Origin: Bradyrhizobium altum
GTDB lineage: Bacteria > Pseudomonadota > Alphaproteobacteria > Rhizobiales > Xanthobacteraceae
Assembly: GCF_020889705.1 (NCBI RefSeq)
Contig: NZ_JACMYP010000035.1
Span: forward strand, 1 to 48,411
Length of the DNA: 48,411 nt
Direction: 5' to 3'
The notes beneath the pieces were generated by a model. That model did not search any database. It was given only the letters and a program-made list of their open reading frames with translations, and was not told the origin of the DNA. This document shows positions 17,899-26,764 of the stretch, piece by piece; within the stretch, counting starts at the first letter, position 1, and every line of letters starts with the position of its first letter. The position numbers were made by a program, and so were the translations under genes.

Positions 17899-18864
17899 AT
17901 GTCACAGCAGAAGCCCATTCGCCGGGTTGCAATCATCGGAACAGGGGTCATTGGCGCTAGCTGGGCCGCTCTCTTCCTGGCGAACGGCCATGAGGTTGTG
18001 GCGACCGACGTTGCGCCGGACGCGGAAGCGGCCCTCAGGCGCTTTGTTGCGGCGGCCTGGCCGGCGCTGCAACGACTAGGCCTCGCGGCCGGCGCAACTC
18101 AGAGCAAGCTTACCTTCACCGCGGCCCTCGTTGACGCGGTGAAGGGTGCCGATCTGGTCCAAGAGAACGGACCCGAGAAAATCGATTTCAAGCGGACACT
18201 CTACAAGCAGCTCGACGAGCTCCTGCCACCCGACGTCATCATTGCGTCCAGCTCGTCGGGCCTGACCATGAGCGAAATCCAATCGGCCTGCGAGCGTCAC
18301 CCGGAACGCTGCGTTATCGGGCATCCCTTTAATCCGCCGCACTTGGTCCCGCTGGTCGAGATCGTTGGCGGCAAGCAGACCTCCGAGGACACGATCCGCC
18401 GCGCCGCGGAATTCTATACCGCGATGGGCAAGCGGACGATCCGGCTCACTAAGGAAGTTCCGGGCCACGTCGCCAACCGCTTGCAGGCAGCATTGGCGCG
18501 CGAAGTCTATTACCTCGTCGCCGAAGGCGTGGTCAGCGCCGCCGATGTCGACACCGCGCTGAGCTGGGGACCGGGCCTGCGTTGGGGCATCATGGGCCAG
18601 CTGATGCTCAATCATCTCGGTGGCGGCCAGGGCGGCATCGAGCACTTCTTCAAGCAATTCACCGCTCCCATGACCGCGTGGTGGAAAGTGCTGGGCTCAC
18701 CGGAGCTGACGTCCGAGGTTCAGCAGAAGCTGATCGATGGCGTCCACGCCGAAGTCGGCGCGCGCTCGATCGATGATCTGGCTGCCGAACGCGACGAGAT
18801 CCTGCTCGGACTGATCGAGATGCGCAACAAGGCGAGCAAGGCAAACCAGGCGAAGGTCGCCTAG
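17899..18864 (+). CDS. 3-hydroxyacyl-CoA dehydrogenase family, lambda-crystallin type
   Basis: A 321-residue NAD-dependent dehydrogenase. The nucleotide fold is marked by VAIIGTGVIGASW (Gly14, Gly16, Gly19), the catalytic region by CVIGHPFNPPHLVPLVEIVGG with its His, and the hinge by VPGHVANRLQAAL. The short single-domain form and the NPPHLVPLVE motif resemble L-gulonate, carnitine and short-chain 3-hydroxyacyl-CoA dehydrogenases. The setting beside an acyl-CoA dehydrogenase and an enoyl-CoA hydratase favours the acyl-CoA role. The ATG at 17899 lies one base after the stop of the propeller gene. A strong nested inverted repeat starts at its stop codon. Confidence 0.9.
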   Translation: MSQQKPIRRVAIIGTGVIGASWAALFLANGHEVVATDVAPDAEAALRRFVAAAWPALQRLGLAAGATQSKLTFTAALVDAVKGADLVQENGPEKIDFKRTLYKQLDELLPPDVIIASSSSGLTMSEIQSACERHPERCVIGHPFNPPHLVPLVEIVGGKQTSEDTIRRAAEFYTAMGKRTIRLTKEVPGHVANRLQAALAREVYYLVAEGVVSAADVDTALSWGPGLRWGIMGQLMLNHLGGGQGGIEHFFKQFTAPMTAWWKVLGSPELTSEVQQKLIDGVHAEVGARSIDDLAAERDEILLGLIEMRNKASKANQAKVA

Positions 18865-18950
18865 ACGACAGCTGCCCGATCGCGCCGATTCGCCTCCAGA
18901 GGTCGTGCCCCTCTGGGGGCGAATTGATTTTGCAGGGCAGCTCCGTCGTC
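18864..18950. terminator. Nested inverted repeat, terminator or palindromic element
   Basis: The inner stem pairs 18888-18902 with 18910-18924 over 15 bp with one G-T wobble and a 7-nt loop (arm core CGCCTCCAGAGG). The outer arms, 18864-18877 (GACGACAGCTGCCC) and 18935-18950, pair with a 2-nt bulge. A short T-rich stretch TTGATTTT follows the inner stem. It can act as a rho-independent terminator or mRNA-stabilising structure between the dehydrogenase genes, splitting the operon. Confidence 0.6.
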
Positions 18951-19112
18951 ACGACCTTGCGGGCCGCGACAACAACGCAAAAACGTCCCCGGGACGGCAA
19001 GCGGCTTCAAGAACACGAGCGGCACTCCCGGCACATTTCGACCACGACCGAACGACGCCCTAGTGCGTCGCCGCGCTCATCGCTTTCAAATGTCCTGTCC
19101 AGGAGATCGAAC

Positions 19113-20330
19113 ATGGCCACAGCTGCTGCAGCCCGCAAAACCGACGCGAAAGCGCTGCCGGTACCAAACGGTGACTTCTATCAGCTCGTCGAACTGCTGA
19201 CCGCCGACGAACTAGCGCTGGTGAAAAAGGTCCGGGCCTACATGGACGCCAAGGTCAAGCCGATCATCAACAACTACTGGTCCGATGACGCCTTCCCGTT
19301 CGAGCTGCTGCCGTCATTCAAGGAGCTCGGCATCGGCGGCCTCGGCTACGAGGGATATGGATGCGCCGGCGGCAGCCAGAAGCTGTTCGGCTATGTCGCG
19401 ATGGAGCTCGCCCGCGTCGATCCGTCGATGTGCACGTTCTTTGGCGTTCACAGTGGCCTTGCGATGGGCTCGATCTACCTCGACGGTTCCGAGGAGCAGA
19501 AGCAGAAATGGCTGCCGCAGATGGCGCGGTTCGAGAAGATCGGATGCTTCGGCCTGACCGAGCCGCTGATCGGCTCGGGTGCCAGCGGCGGCCTGACCAC
19601 GACCGCCAGGCGTGACGGTGATAGCTGGATTCTGAACGGTCAGAAGCGCTGGATCGGCAACGCTCCCTGGTGCGACCTCTCCATCATCTGGGCGCGCGAC
19701 CTCGCCGACAACCAGGTGAAGGGCTTCATCGTCGAGAACAAGACCACTCCCGGCTTCAGCGTCGAGAAGATCGAGCACAAGGTCGCGCTCAAGGTGGTGC
19801 AGAACGGGCAGATCACGCTAAAGGACGTGCAGGTCCCCGAAGCCAACCGGCTGCAGGGCGGCAACTCGTTCCGCGATACCGCCCGCGTGTTGCGGATGAC
19901 CCGCTACATGGTCGGATGGGCCTCGACCGGCGCGCAGATGGGCGCGTTCGAGAACACCCTTGCCTATACCCAGAGCCGGCAGCAATTCGGCAAGCCGATC
20001 GCCTCGTTCCAGCTGGTGCAGGACCTGCTGGCCAAGATGCTCGGCAATCTCACCGCGTGCCAGTGCATGATGCTTCGCCTCGCACAGCTCGACGACGAAG
20101 GCAAGCTCGGAGACCATCACGCCGCGCTCGCCAAGGCGTTCTGCACCGCCAAGGCGCGCGAAACGGTGGCGTGGGGACGCGAACTGCTCGGTGGCAACGG
20201 CATCGTCGCCGACTATCACGTCGGCAAGCTGTTCGCCGATGTGGAGGCGCTCTACTCCTACGAGGGCACCTATCAGATGCAGAACCTGATCGTCGGCAAG
20301 GCGATCACCGGCATCGGCGCCTTCGTCTGA
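19113..20330 (+). CDS. Acyl-CoA dehydrogenase (glutaryl-CoA dehydrogenase-like)
   Basis: A 405-residue FAD enzyme that oxidises an acyl-CoA to the 2-enoyl-CoA and passes electrons to ETF. The family signatures are GCFGLTEPLIGSGASGG (flavin and substrate contact), WILNGQKRWIGNAP, QQFGKPIASFQLVQ, and the catalytic glutamate in YSYEGTYQMQNLIVG near the C-terminus. The overall style is closer to glutaryl-CoA and plant ACX4-type members than to long-chain enzymes, but the glutaryl-specific residues cannot be judged by eye. The ATG at 19113 has AGGAG nearby (AGGAGATCGAAC). It starts 249 nt after the previous stop, with the nested palindrome between them. Confidence 0.93.
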   Translation: MATAAAARKTDAKALPVPNGDFYQLVELLTADELALVKKVRAYMDAKVKPIINNYWSDDAFPFELLPSFKELGIGGLGYEGYGCAGGSQKLFGYVAMELARVDPSMCTFFGVHSGLAMGSIYLDGSEEQKQKWLPQMARFEKIGCFGLTEPLIGSGASGGLTTTARRDGDSWILNGQKRWIGNAPWCDLSIIWARDLADNQVKGFIVENKTTPGFSVEKIEHKVALKVVQNGQITLKDVQVPEANRLQGGNSFRDTARVLRMTRYMVGWASTGAQMGAFENTLAYTQSRQQFGKPIASFQLVQDLLAKMLGNLTACQCMMLRLAQLDDEGKLGDHHAALAKAFCTAKARETVAWGRELLGGNGIVADYHVGKLFADVEALYSYEGTYQMQNLIVGKAITGIGAFV

Positions 20331-20393
20331 CCACATCTGAGAACGGGCGTCAGATCACTCCGCCCGTCCTCGTTCCATCAAAAGGAGACAGCC

Positions 20394-21188
20394 ATGGCAG
20401 CCCAGTTGGCGCTGGAGAACGTGCTCTACGAGAAGAAGAACGGTATCGCCTATGTGACCCTCAATCGGCCGAAGGTCCTCAACGCGCTCAATACGCCAAC
20501 CTGGATCGATCTGCGGAAAGCCTTCCTCGACGCGAAGGAGGACGGCTCCGTGCACGGCGTGATCCTGACCGGCGCGGGCGACAAGGCCTTCATCGCCGGC
20601 GCCGATATCGGCGAGCTCGCCCATGTCGATGCCTACGAGGCCGAGGAATCCAGCCGTTTCGGCCAGGAAGTTCTCAGCCTCGTCGAAAATCTCGGCAAGC
20701 CGGTGATCGCGGCGATCAACGGCTTTGCGCTGGGCGGTGGATGCGAGACCGCCATGGCCTGCACCATCCGGATCGCCGCCGAACATGCCAAGTTCGGCCA
20801 GCCCGAAGTCAAGCTCGGCCTGGTACCAGGCGGCGGCGGCACCCAACGGCTGCCGCGCCTGGTCGGCAAGGGGCGCGCGCTGCAGCTGATCCTCACCGGA
20901 GAGACGATATCGGCCCAAGAAGCCTACCGCATCGGGCTGGTCAACGAGGTCGTGGCCGCGGCAAATTTGGTCGCGCGCGCAGAGGCGATCCTGAAGCAGA
21001 TTTCGGCCAACGCGCCGATCGCCGTGAAGTTCTCGCTGGAGGCAGCCAATAAGGGCCTCGACACCAACCAGAGCGAGGGATTCGCGCTCGAGGCCTCCTA
21101 TTTCGGCATCTGCGCGGCGACCGAGGACAAGAAGGAAGGCACGTCCGCCTTCCTCGAGAAGCGGCTGCCGCAATTCCACGGACGGTGA
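20394..21188 (+). CDS. Enoyl-CoA hydratase/isomerase family protein
   Basis: This 264-residue crotonase-fold enzyme should add water to the 2-enoyl-CoA made by the neighbouring dehydrogenase. The oxyanion-hole segment KAFIAGADIGEL, then ALGGGCETAMAC with the first catalytic Glu, and FGQPEVKLGLVPGGGGTQRL with the second Glu are all present. Both glutamates point to true hydratase activity, not only isomerase. The ATG at 20394 has AAAGGAG a few bases upstream. It is 63 nt after the acyl-CoA dehydrogenase gene and 21 nt before the hydrolase gene, in one transcript. Confidence 0.94.
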   Translation: MAAQLALENVLYEKKNGIAYVTLNRPKVLNALNTPTWIDLRKAFLDAKEDGSVHGVILTGAGDKAFIAGADIGELAHVDAYEAEESSRFGQEVLSLVENLGKPVIAAINGFALGGGCETAMACTIRIAAEHAKFGQPEVKLGLVPGGGGTQRLPRLVGKGRALQLILTGETISAQEAYRIGLVNEVVAAANLVARAEAILKQISANAPIAVKFSLEAANKGLDTNQSEGFALEASYFGICAATEDKKEGTSAFLEKRLPQFHGR

Positions 21189-21209
21189 CGCACAATCGAA
21201 CCCGGATGG

Positions 21210-22157
21210 ATGATCATGGCAATCCCGAGCCAACAGCCGATTCCAGACTCCCAATTTCGCCTGACCAGCGCCGACGGCATGTGCATCGCATGTGCGCGCT
21301 GGGACAGCCGCGGTCCGACCCGCGGCGTGATCCAGATCGCGCATGGCATGGGCGAGCATCTGCGGCGCTATGCCGACACCATCGAAGTCATGGTGTCGGC
21401 CGGGCTCACGGTCTACGGCAACGATCACCGCGGCCACGGACTATCGGCACGCTCCGCAGTGGCTCTCGGGGATTTCGGCAAAGGAGGCTTTGAACTCCTG
21501 GTCGCCGACATGCTGCGCCTCACCGAGCTTGCCCGCGACGAAAATCCCGACGTGCCCCTGCTACTGCTCGGCCACAGCATGGGCTCTTTCGCTGCGCAAC
21601 GCTACGTGATCGATCACAGCCACGAGATCGACGGACTCATGCTTTCCGGATCGGGATCGCTCGATACTCTGGCTCGCCTCGTGAATGCGGCGCCGCCGGG
21701 CGCAAACCTGCTCAACGCGGCCTTTGAACCGGCACGGACCCCGTTCGACTGGCTGAGCCGCGATCAGCGGGTCGTCGACGCCTTCGTCAACGATCCGCTG
21801 TGCTTTGCGGCACTGCAGCCGGATTCGCTCGCGTCGTTTCTCGGCTCGGCCCGCCGGCTCGCGGACCCCATTGCGCTGTCGAAGATCCGCGGCGACCTGC
21901 CGGTCTATCTGTTCTCCGGCAGCGAGGATCCCGTCGGCCAGCACCTGGCTGGCGTCAATCTCCTGATCGAACGCTATCAAGCTGCCGGCCTGCGCGACAT
22001 CGCTTTCGACTTCTATCCGGGCGGCCGCCACGAGATGCTCAACGAGATCAACCGTCGCGACGTCCAAACCGGTTTGCTTGGCTGGATTTCAGATGTGCTG
22101 GACCGGTCGGACGTCCACACCAACCATCTTTCCATTGCGCGCGAACTGCAACGCTGA
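21210..22157 (+). CDS. Alpha/beta hydrolase, monoacylglycerol lipase-like
   Basis: A 315-residue alpha/beta hydrolase. The nucleophile elbow GHSMG carries the catalytic Ser, the acid is in SGSEDPVG and the His in GGRHEML. IAHGMGEHLRRYA and GNDHRGHG are typical of the Hydrolase_4 (lysophospholipase or monoglyceride lipase) family. There is no signal peptide. Within this gene run it may release a fatty acid or hydrolyse an ester that feeds the CoA pathway (inference). The start is ATG 21210 or 21216; GGATGG precedes both. The next gene starts 10 nt after its stop. Confidence 0.9.
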   Translation: MIMAIPSQQPIPDSQFRLTSADGMCIACARWDSRGPTRGVIQIAHGMGEHLRRYADTIEVMVSAGLTVYGNDHRGHGLSARSAVALGDFGKGGFELLVADMLRLTELARDENPDVPLLLLGHSMGSFAAQRYVIDHSHEIDGLMLSGSGSLDTLARLVNAAPPGANLLNAAFEPARTPFDWLSRDQRVVDAFVNDPLCFAALQPDSLASFLGSARRLADPIALSKIRGDLPVYLFSGSEDPVGQHLAGVNLLIERYQAAGLRDIAFDFYPGGRHEMLNEINRRDVQTGLLGWISDVLDRSDVHTNHLSIARELQR

Positions 22158-22167
22158 GGAGACGGCA

Positions 22168-23403
22168 ATGTCCACTGACAACATCTTTTCCGGCCTGAAG
22201 GTCGTGGATCTGGCGAGCTTCATTGCCGGTCCCGGCGCTGCCGTCATCCTCTCGGATTACGGCGCCGACGTCATCAAGGTGGAGCCGCCGAGCGGCGACA
22301 CCTGGCGGATCGGCTACAAGATCCCGCCGCAACCGCGCGCCAAGGACAACTATCCCTGGCATCTCAGCAATCGCAACAAGCGGAGCCTGACGCTCGATCT
22401 GAAGTCGCCACACGCGGCCGAGATCCTCGAGCGGCTGGTCAAATGGGCCGACGTCCTGATCGTCAACACGCCGCAACCAGCGCGCAAACGCCTGAAACTC
22501 ACCTACGAGGACGTCTCGGCCTGGAACCCGCGCCTGATCTACGCCGACCTTACCGGCTACGGCGACAAGGGGCCCGATGCCGACCTTCCCGGATTTGACA
22601 TCACGGCCTATTGGGCGCGGAGCGGCCTGTTATCTCTGACCCGGGACGCTGGCGCGCCGCCGACCCTGCCGGTCTCGGGCAGCGGCGATCATGCCACGGC
22701 AGTGAGCCTCTACTCCGCCATTGTCACCGCGCTGTACCGCCGCGAACGAACCGGACAAGGCTCCTCCGTGACGACATCCCTGCTCGCCTCCGGCGTCTGG
22801 GCCTGTGGCGTCTCGGTGCAGGCTGCGCTCTGCGATGCCCAGTTCTATCCGTTGCACGATCGCAAGAGCCCGCCGAACGCAATCTTCAACGTCTACCAGG
22901 CATCGGACGAAACCTGGTTCCTGATCGTGCTGACGCCGGACCGCTGGCCGGCCTTTGCCACCGGGATCGGCCGCCCGGACCTGCTGTCGGATTCCCGGTT
23001 CTCGGACGCGGCCAAGCTGGTGGCAAACGCAAAAGAGCTCGCCGCGATCCTGGACGACGTGTTCCACGCGCAGCCGATGTCGCACTGGCACGACGTCTTC
23101 GACCACAACCACATCACCTTCGGCGTCGTCCGGGCGCCCCACGAGGTCGTCAAGGATCCGCAGTTGCATGACAACGACATCGTGGTTCCGCTTCAAGGCG
23201 CCGGCGGCAATCTGACGTTCACCGTCAGCAGTCCGCTGAAGGTCCATGGCGTGACCAAGGTCGCCGCCCGGCGCGCGCCCGAACTCGGCGAGCACAACGC
23301 CGAGATCCTGAAACAGCTCGGCTATGACGACGGCCGGATCGAGGGCCTCCTGGTCAGCGGCGCCGTGCCACGCGCGAAGGAACAAAAACCTTCCGCAGCC
23401 TAG
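22168..23403 (+). CDS. Class III CoA-transferase (CaiB/BaiF family)
   Basis: A 411-residue family III CoA-transferase. The opening VVDLASFIAGPGAAVILSDYG, the VIKVEPPSGD motif and the middle YADLTGYGDKGPDADLPGFD region are characteristic. Members move CoA between carboxylic acids without ATP, via an aspartyl-CoA intermediate. Here it could activate the free acid that enters the dehydrogenase-hydratase route, using another acyl-CoA as donor. The acid is not identifiable. ATG 22168 follows a GAGGAGA ribosome site and lies 10 nt after the hydrolase stop. Confidence 0.93.
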   Translation: MSTDNIFSGLKVVDLASFIAGPGAAVILSDYGADVIKVEPPSGDTWRIGYKIPPQPRAKDNYPWHLSNRNKRSLTLDLKSPHAAEILERLVKWADVLIVNTPQPARKRLKLTYEDVSAWNPRLIYADLTGYGDKGPDADLPGFDITAYWARSGLLSLTRDAGAPPTLPVSGSGDHATAVSLYSAIVTALYRRERTGQGSSVTTSLLASGVWACGVSVQAALCDAQFYPLHDRKSPPNAIFNVYQASDETWFLIVLTPDRWPAFATGIGRPDLLSDSRFSDAAKLVANAKELAAILDDVFHAQPMSHWHDVFDHNHITFGVVRAPHEVVKDPQLHDNDIVVPLQGAGGNLTFTVSSPLKVHGVTKVAARRAPELGEHNAEILKQLGYDDGRIEGLLVSGAVPRAKEQKPSAA

Positions 23404-23433
23404 CAACGGCCGCAGACACACAGCGAGGCGGAC

Positions 23434-23874
23434 ATGACGGAGCATCAGGTCACAGTCTGCGAAAGCGGCGACGGCCGATATTCGGAGACGATCAGGATCG
23501 GCCGCCATACGCTTCGCTCGGACGAAGCGGCAACAAATGGCGGCGACGACCACGGGCCGTCGCCGTACCAGTTCATCATGGCTGCGCTCGGCGCCTGCAC
23601 CGCCATGACGGTCCGGATGTATGCGGAGCGCCACAAAATGCCGCTCACCCGAACGAGGGTCGAGCTGGAGCATTTCACCCTGCCGTCGATCGGCGACGCA
23701 GGCACGCTCGACTACTTCACCCGGACCATCTCTCTTGAAGGGGATTTGACCGACGAGCAGAAGCTGCGCCTTCTTCAGATCTCCGAAAAATGCCCGGTCA
23801 GCGAAACCCTGCGCAGGTCGGCCACGGTCGATGCCCGGCTGGCCGGCATGCCAGGCACGGAGCCCGCCGCATGA
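23434..23874 (+). CDS. OsmC-family peroxiredoxin-like protein
   Basis: A 146-residue OsmC/Ohr-fold protein. The two reactive cysteines are in LGACTAMTV and EKCPVSETL, which matches thiol peroxidases acting on organic hydroperoxides. The spacing and lack of Ohr-specific motifs favour a generic OsmC (YhfA-like) member. It starts 30 nt after the CoA-transferase. Its stop overlaps the start of the aminolevulinate synthase gene by 4 nt (ATGA), so translation of the two is coupled. It may protect against peroxides made during fatty-acid oxidation or haem synthesis (inference). Confidence 0.92.
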   Translation: MTEHQVTVCESGDGRYSETIRIGRHTLRSDEAATNGGDDHGPSPYQFIMAALGACTAMTVRMYAERHKMPLTRTRVELEHFTLPSIGDAGTLDYFTRTISLEGDLTDEQKLRLLQISEKCPVSETLRRSATVDARLAGMPGTEPAA

Positions 23875-25097
23875 CATACGATAAATTCTTCGCAGACGCG
23901 CTCAAGCCATTGCATGATGAGCAGCGCTACCGCGTCTTTGTCGAGATCGAACGAATAGCCGGCCGCTGTCCGCTGGCAACCTGGCAATCCCCCACGGGAC
24001 CGCGCACCGTCGTGCTTTGGTGCTCAAACGACTATCTCGGCATGAGCCGGCACCGCGACGTGATTTGCGCGATGACCGAGACCGCCGCCAGGACCGGCAT
24101 CGGCGCCGGCGGGACCCGCAACATCGCTGGGACCAACTCGCCTCTCGTCACGCTCGAGCGCGAACTTGCGGACCTGCATGGCAAGGCCTCGGCGCTGGTG
24201 TTCACCTCGGGGTACGTCTCGAACCAGACCGGCATCTCGACAATCGCAAGGCTGATTCCGGATTGCCTGATCCTGTCGGATGAGCTCAATCACAACTCGA
24301 TGATCGAGGGTGTCAGGCAGTCGGGCGTCGAGAAGAAGGTCTGGCGCCACAACGACACCGCGGCACTCGAGCGCCTGCTGGCCGCCGAGCCGTCCCGTCC
24401 CAAACTCATCCTGTTCGAGAGCCTCTACTCCATGGACGGCGACGTGGCGCCGATCAATCGCATCTGCGATCTGGCCGGGCGCTATGGCGCCATGACCTAT
24501 TGCGACGAGGTCCACGCCGTCGGCATGTACGGCGCGCGCGGCGCCGGCGTCGCCGCACGTGATGGCGCGATGCACCGCATCGACGTGATCGAGGGGACGC
24601 TCGCCAAGGCGTTCGGATGCCTTGGCGGATATATTACAGGGAGCCGAAACCTGATCGACGCGGTCCGCTCCCACGCCGCTGGCTTCATCTTCACCACCGC
24701 CCTGCCGCCGCCGCTCTGCGCCGCTGCAACTGCCGCGATCCGCCACCTCAAGACCTCGGACGAGGAACGCCGGTTGCAGCAGAGACACGCAGCGCGGTTG
24801 AAGCAGGTGCTGGTTGCGGCGGGATTGCCCATTCTGCCGACCAGCACACATATCGTCCCCCTCATGGTTGGCGATCCCGGGCTCTGCAAGCAGGCGAGCG
24901 ATCTGTTGCTCAGCGATTACGGGATTTACATCCAGCCGATCAACTACCCGACGGTGGCCAAGGGGACCGAGCGGCTACGCATCACTCCGACGCCGTACCA
25001 TGACGATGCGCTGATCGGTCAACTCCGGGACGCCTTGGCAGACGTGTGGCAGCGGCTGCGCCTTCCCCTCGCCAATTCCCTGGTTGCAGCTGAATAG
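23871..25097 (+). CDS. hemA: 5-aminolevulinate synthase
   Basis: A 408-residue PLP enzyme that condenses glycine and succinyl-CoA to 5-aminolevulinate, the first step of haem synthesis in alphaproteobacteria. Supporting motifs: [51 protein letters not shown], and the PLP lysine in [14 protein letters not shown]. The late [10 protein letters not shown] and [11 protein letters not shown] are also typical of ALAS, and separate it from the related KBL and AONS enzymes. The ATG at 23871 overlaps the OsmC stop. Its place at the end of an acyl-CoA degradation run is unusual; it may be an additional copy serving the nearby oxidases. Confidence 0.93.
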   Translation: MTYDKFFADALKPLHDEQRYRVFVEIERIAGRCPLATWQSPTGPRTVVLWCSNDYLGMSRHRDVICAMTETAARTGIGAGGTRNIAGTNSPLVTLERELADLHGKASALVFTSGYVSNQTGISTIARLIPDCLILSDELNHNSMIEGVRQSGVEKKVWRHNDTAALERLLAAEPSRPKLILFESLYSMDGDVAPINRICDLAGRYGAMTYCDEVHAVGMYGARGAGVAARDGAMHRIDVIEGTLAKAFGCLGGYITGSRNLIDAVRSHAAGFIFTTALPPPLCAAATAAIRHLKTSDEERRLQQRHAARLKQVLVAAGLPILPTSTHIVPLMVGDPGLCKQASDLLLSDYGIYIQPINYPTVAKGTERLRITPTPYHDDALIGQLRDALADVWQRLRLPLANSLVAAE

Positions 25098-25117
25098 GAC
25101 TTGGTCGGCCCCGGTCG

Positions 25118-25573
25118 TCAGAACCATCGCCGGGCGGCGTCAAGCGCCTCGAATTCCACGCGGGCAGCTGTGCTGAATTCGCGCAACAGGTCGATCGCGC
25201 CGTTCTGTGCCATGTCACGAAGCTCGACAAAACTCTTATCCGGCTCCAGATAGGTGTCGAGGATCTTCCTTGCGATATGTTCGGCGGACCTGACGACCGG
25301 TTCGCTCGAGAGCACTCGCATCCGACCAAGTTTTGCGTAAAGACTGACCAGGCTCGGTATGTCGGCCTCGTCGTGCTGGAGCGAGTCGATATAGCACTTG
25401 GAGGCTTCCTCGATGAAATCCCGGTAAAGGTTCTGGCGGCGATTTTTCTCATGCGACAGCCATTGTGCACGAAGCTGGACGCGCTGGCTCATCAGGTTGG
25501 CAATCAGGCTGCTCATTCCGCCGACGGCAGTACCGGTCAAGGCAGCCAGCGCCGAGATGATCGATGCATCCAT
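25118..25573 (-). CDS. Small membrane-anchored hypothetical protein, 151 aa
   Basis: The product begins with a hydrophobic segment (ISALAALTGTAVGGMSSLIANLM, residues about 5-27), then is mostly helical and charged, with SQRVQLRAQWLSHEKNRRQNLYRDFIEE as a likely coiled-coil section. I do not recognise a named domain. It is the last gene of the minus-strand operon: its ATG directly follows the TAA of the ABC-2 permease gene. It converges on the aminolevulinate synthase gene with 20 nt between stops. A role linked to the exporter is possible from position only. Confidence 0.75.
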   Translation of the reverse strand: MDASIISALAALTGTAVGGMSSLIANLMSQRVQLRAQWLSHEKNRRQNLYRDFIEEASKCYIDSLQHDEADIPSLVSLYAKLGRMRVLSSEPVVRSAEHIARKILDTYLEPDKSFVELRDMAQNGAIDLLREFSTAARVEFEALDAARRWF

Positions 25574-26764
25574 TTATGAAGTTCCCCGAACTGGAGCAGG
25601 TGTTGACGCACGACGCCGGTTGTTGAACTCGATGACAACTGCAATGCTGGCGTAGACGGCCACGAGCAGCCACAGTCCCAGGAACTCGCCGCGGACGTCG
25701 GACAGGCTCGCGCCGAGCTGAGCAACGTCGACGAGGCCGTCGATCGCGAGAGTGCTCGGAAGGAGCTTCGCGACCCACCTAACCGCCAAGGGCATGGCTT
25801 CGGCCGGCCAGGCGAAACCGGCGAGGAAGAAGAATGGCAGCCCGATTGCCGCGAACACGAGTTGAACGGCGAGCGGCTTGCGGAGAGCGGCCGCCACCAA
25901 CAAGCCCAGCGCGCCGACCGCAAGCGTGAAGGGCAACGCAAATGCGAGGATGGTCGCGACCGAGCCAAGGCGCGGAATGCCGTAGAGATATGGCAGGCCG
26001 ATCAGGTAGGTCGCGACAATCAACGCTTCCGCCGCCAGGTATGCGAGAAGCTTGCCGGCAACGGTTGCGATCGACTCGTAGGCAAGATCGCCGAAGCGCC
26101 GCGACGTGCCAACGGCGATCGCCGCTCCACCCGGCAAGGTTCCAAGCAGCCCGACCCCGATCAGCAACGTCTGCTGCAGGATCAGGACGAGCGCGGCTGG
26201 CAGGATGTAGGTGGCGTAACCGCCCTGCGGGTTGAACAGCGGCACCGGGATGAATGGCATCGGATCGGTGGCCGCCTCGGCAACGGGAAGATCGACGCCG
26301 AGCCCGACCAGCCGCGCGACCTCGAAACTCGTCCCCAGCGTACGGGACACTGCCGTCACCGCACCGTTCATGCGCTGATACATCAGGAAGTAGCTGGCGT
26401 CGGCATACAGCGCGATCGGGGACGTCCGGCCGTGCAGCAGGTCGCGTTCAAAATGCCGGGGGATGAGCAAAATCCCGAAGACCGACCGCGCATAGACTTC
26501 GCGCTGTGCGGTCGGTACATCCGGCAGCACCTGCGCGACGGCGACGTCCGGCGTCGCGTCGACGAGCCGGGCCAACTCGCGGCTGGCCTGGGTGCGATCC
26601 TGGTCCACGACCGCGATCGGAACCTTGCGCAGGGCTTCATTCAGATAGGGCTGCGGATAGAACACGGCGTAGACGGCCGCCGCGACCACCACGACCGAGA
26701 CCACCGGCCGCAGCGAGAACAGCCGGCCGATCTCGTTTCGAAAGACAGCAAGAACCGTCGTCAT
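25574..26764 (-). CDS. ABC-2 type transporter permease (second of pair)
   Basis: A 396-residue permease of the YhhJ/YbhR type. One N-terminal membrane helix (VVSVVVVAAAVYAVFY) is followed by a large periplasmic part (IAVVDQDRTQASRELARLVDATP, the usual first strand of the family), then five to six helices after about residue 185. It should form the channel for export of a hydrophobic compound or drug together with the other permease. Its ATG overlaps the upstream permease stop by 4 nt. No ATP-binding subunit is encoded in this operon. Confidence 0.9.
   Translation of the reverse strand: MTTVLAVFRNEIGRLFSLRPVVSVVVVAAAVYAVFYPQPYLNEALRKVPIAVVDQDRTQASRELARLVDATPDVAVAQVLPDVPTAQREVYARSVFGILLIPRHFERDLLHGRTSPIALYADASYFLMYQRMNGAVTAVSRTLGTSFEVARLVGLGVDLPVAEAATDPMPFIPVPLFNPQGGYATYILPAALVLILQQTLLIGVGLLGTLPGGAAIAVGTSRRFGDLAYESIATVAGKLLAYLAAEALIVATYLIGLPYLYGIPRLGSVATILAFALPFTLAVGALGLLVAAALRKPLAVQLVFAAIGLPFFFLAGFAWPAEAMPLAVRWVAKLLPSTLAIDGLVDVAQLGASLSDVRGEFLGLWLLVAVYASIAVVIEFNNRRRASTPAPVRGTS

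Noticed and set aside
19670..21052. Plus-strand frame of 460 codons across the acyl-CoA dehydrogenase and hydratase genes
   Set aside because: It is out of frame with two well-supported enzymes and is rich in Arg, Gly and Pro with no motif.
22630..23877. Minus-strand frame of 415 codons
   Set aside because: Antisense to the CoA-transferase and OsmC genes, both of which have clear family motifs.
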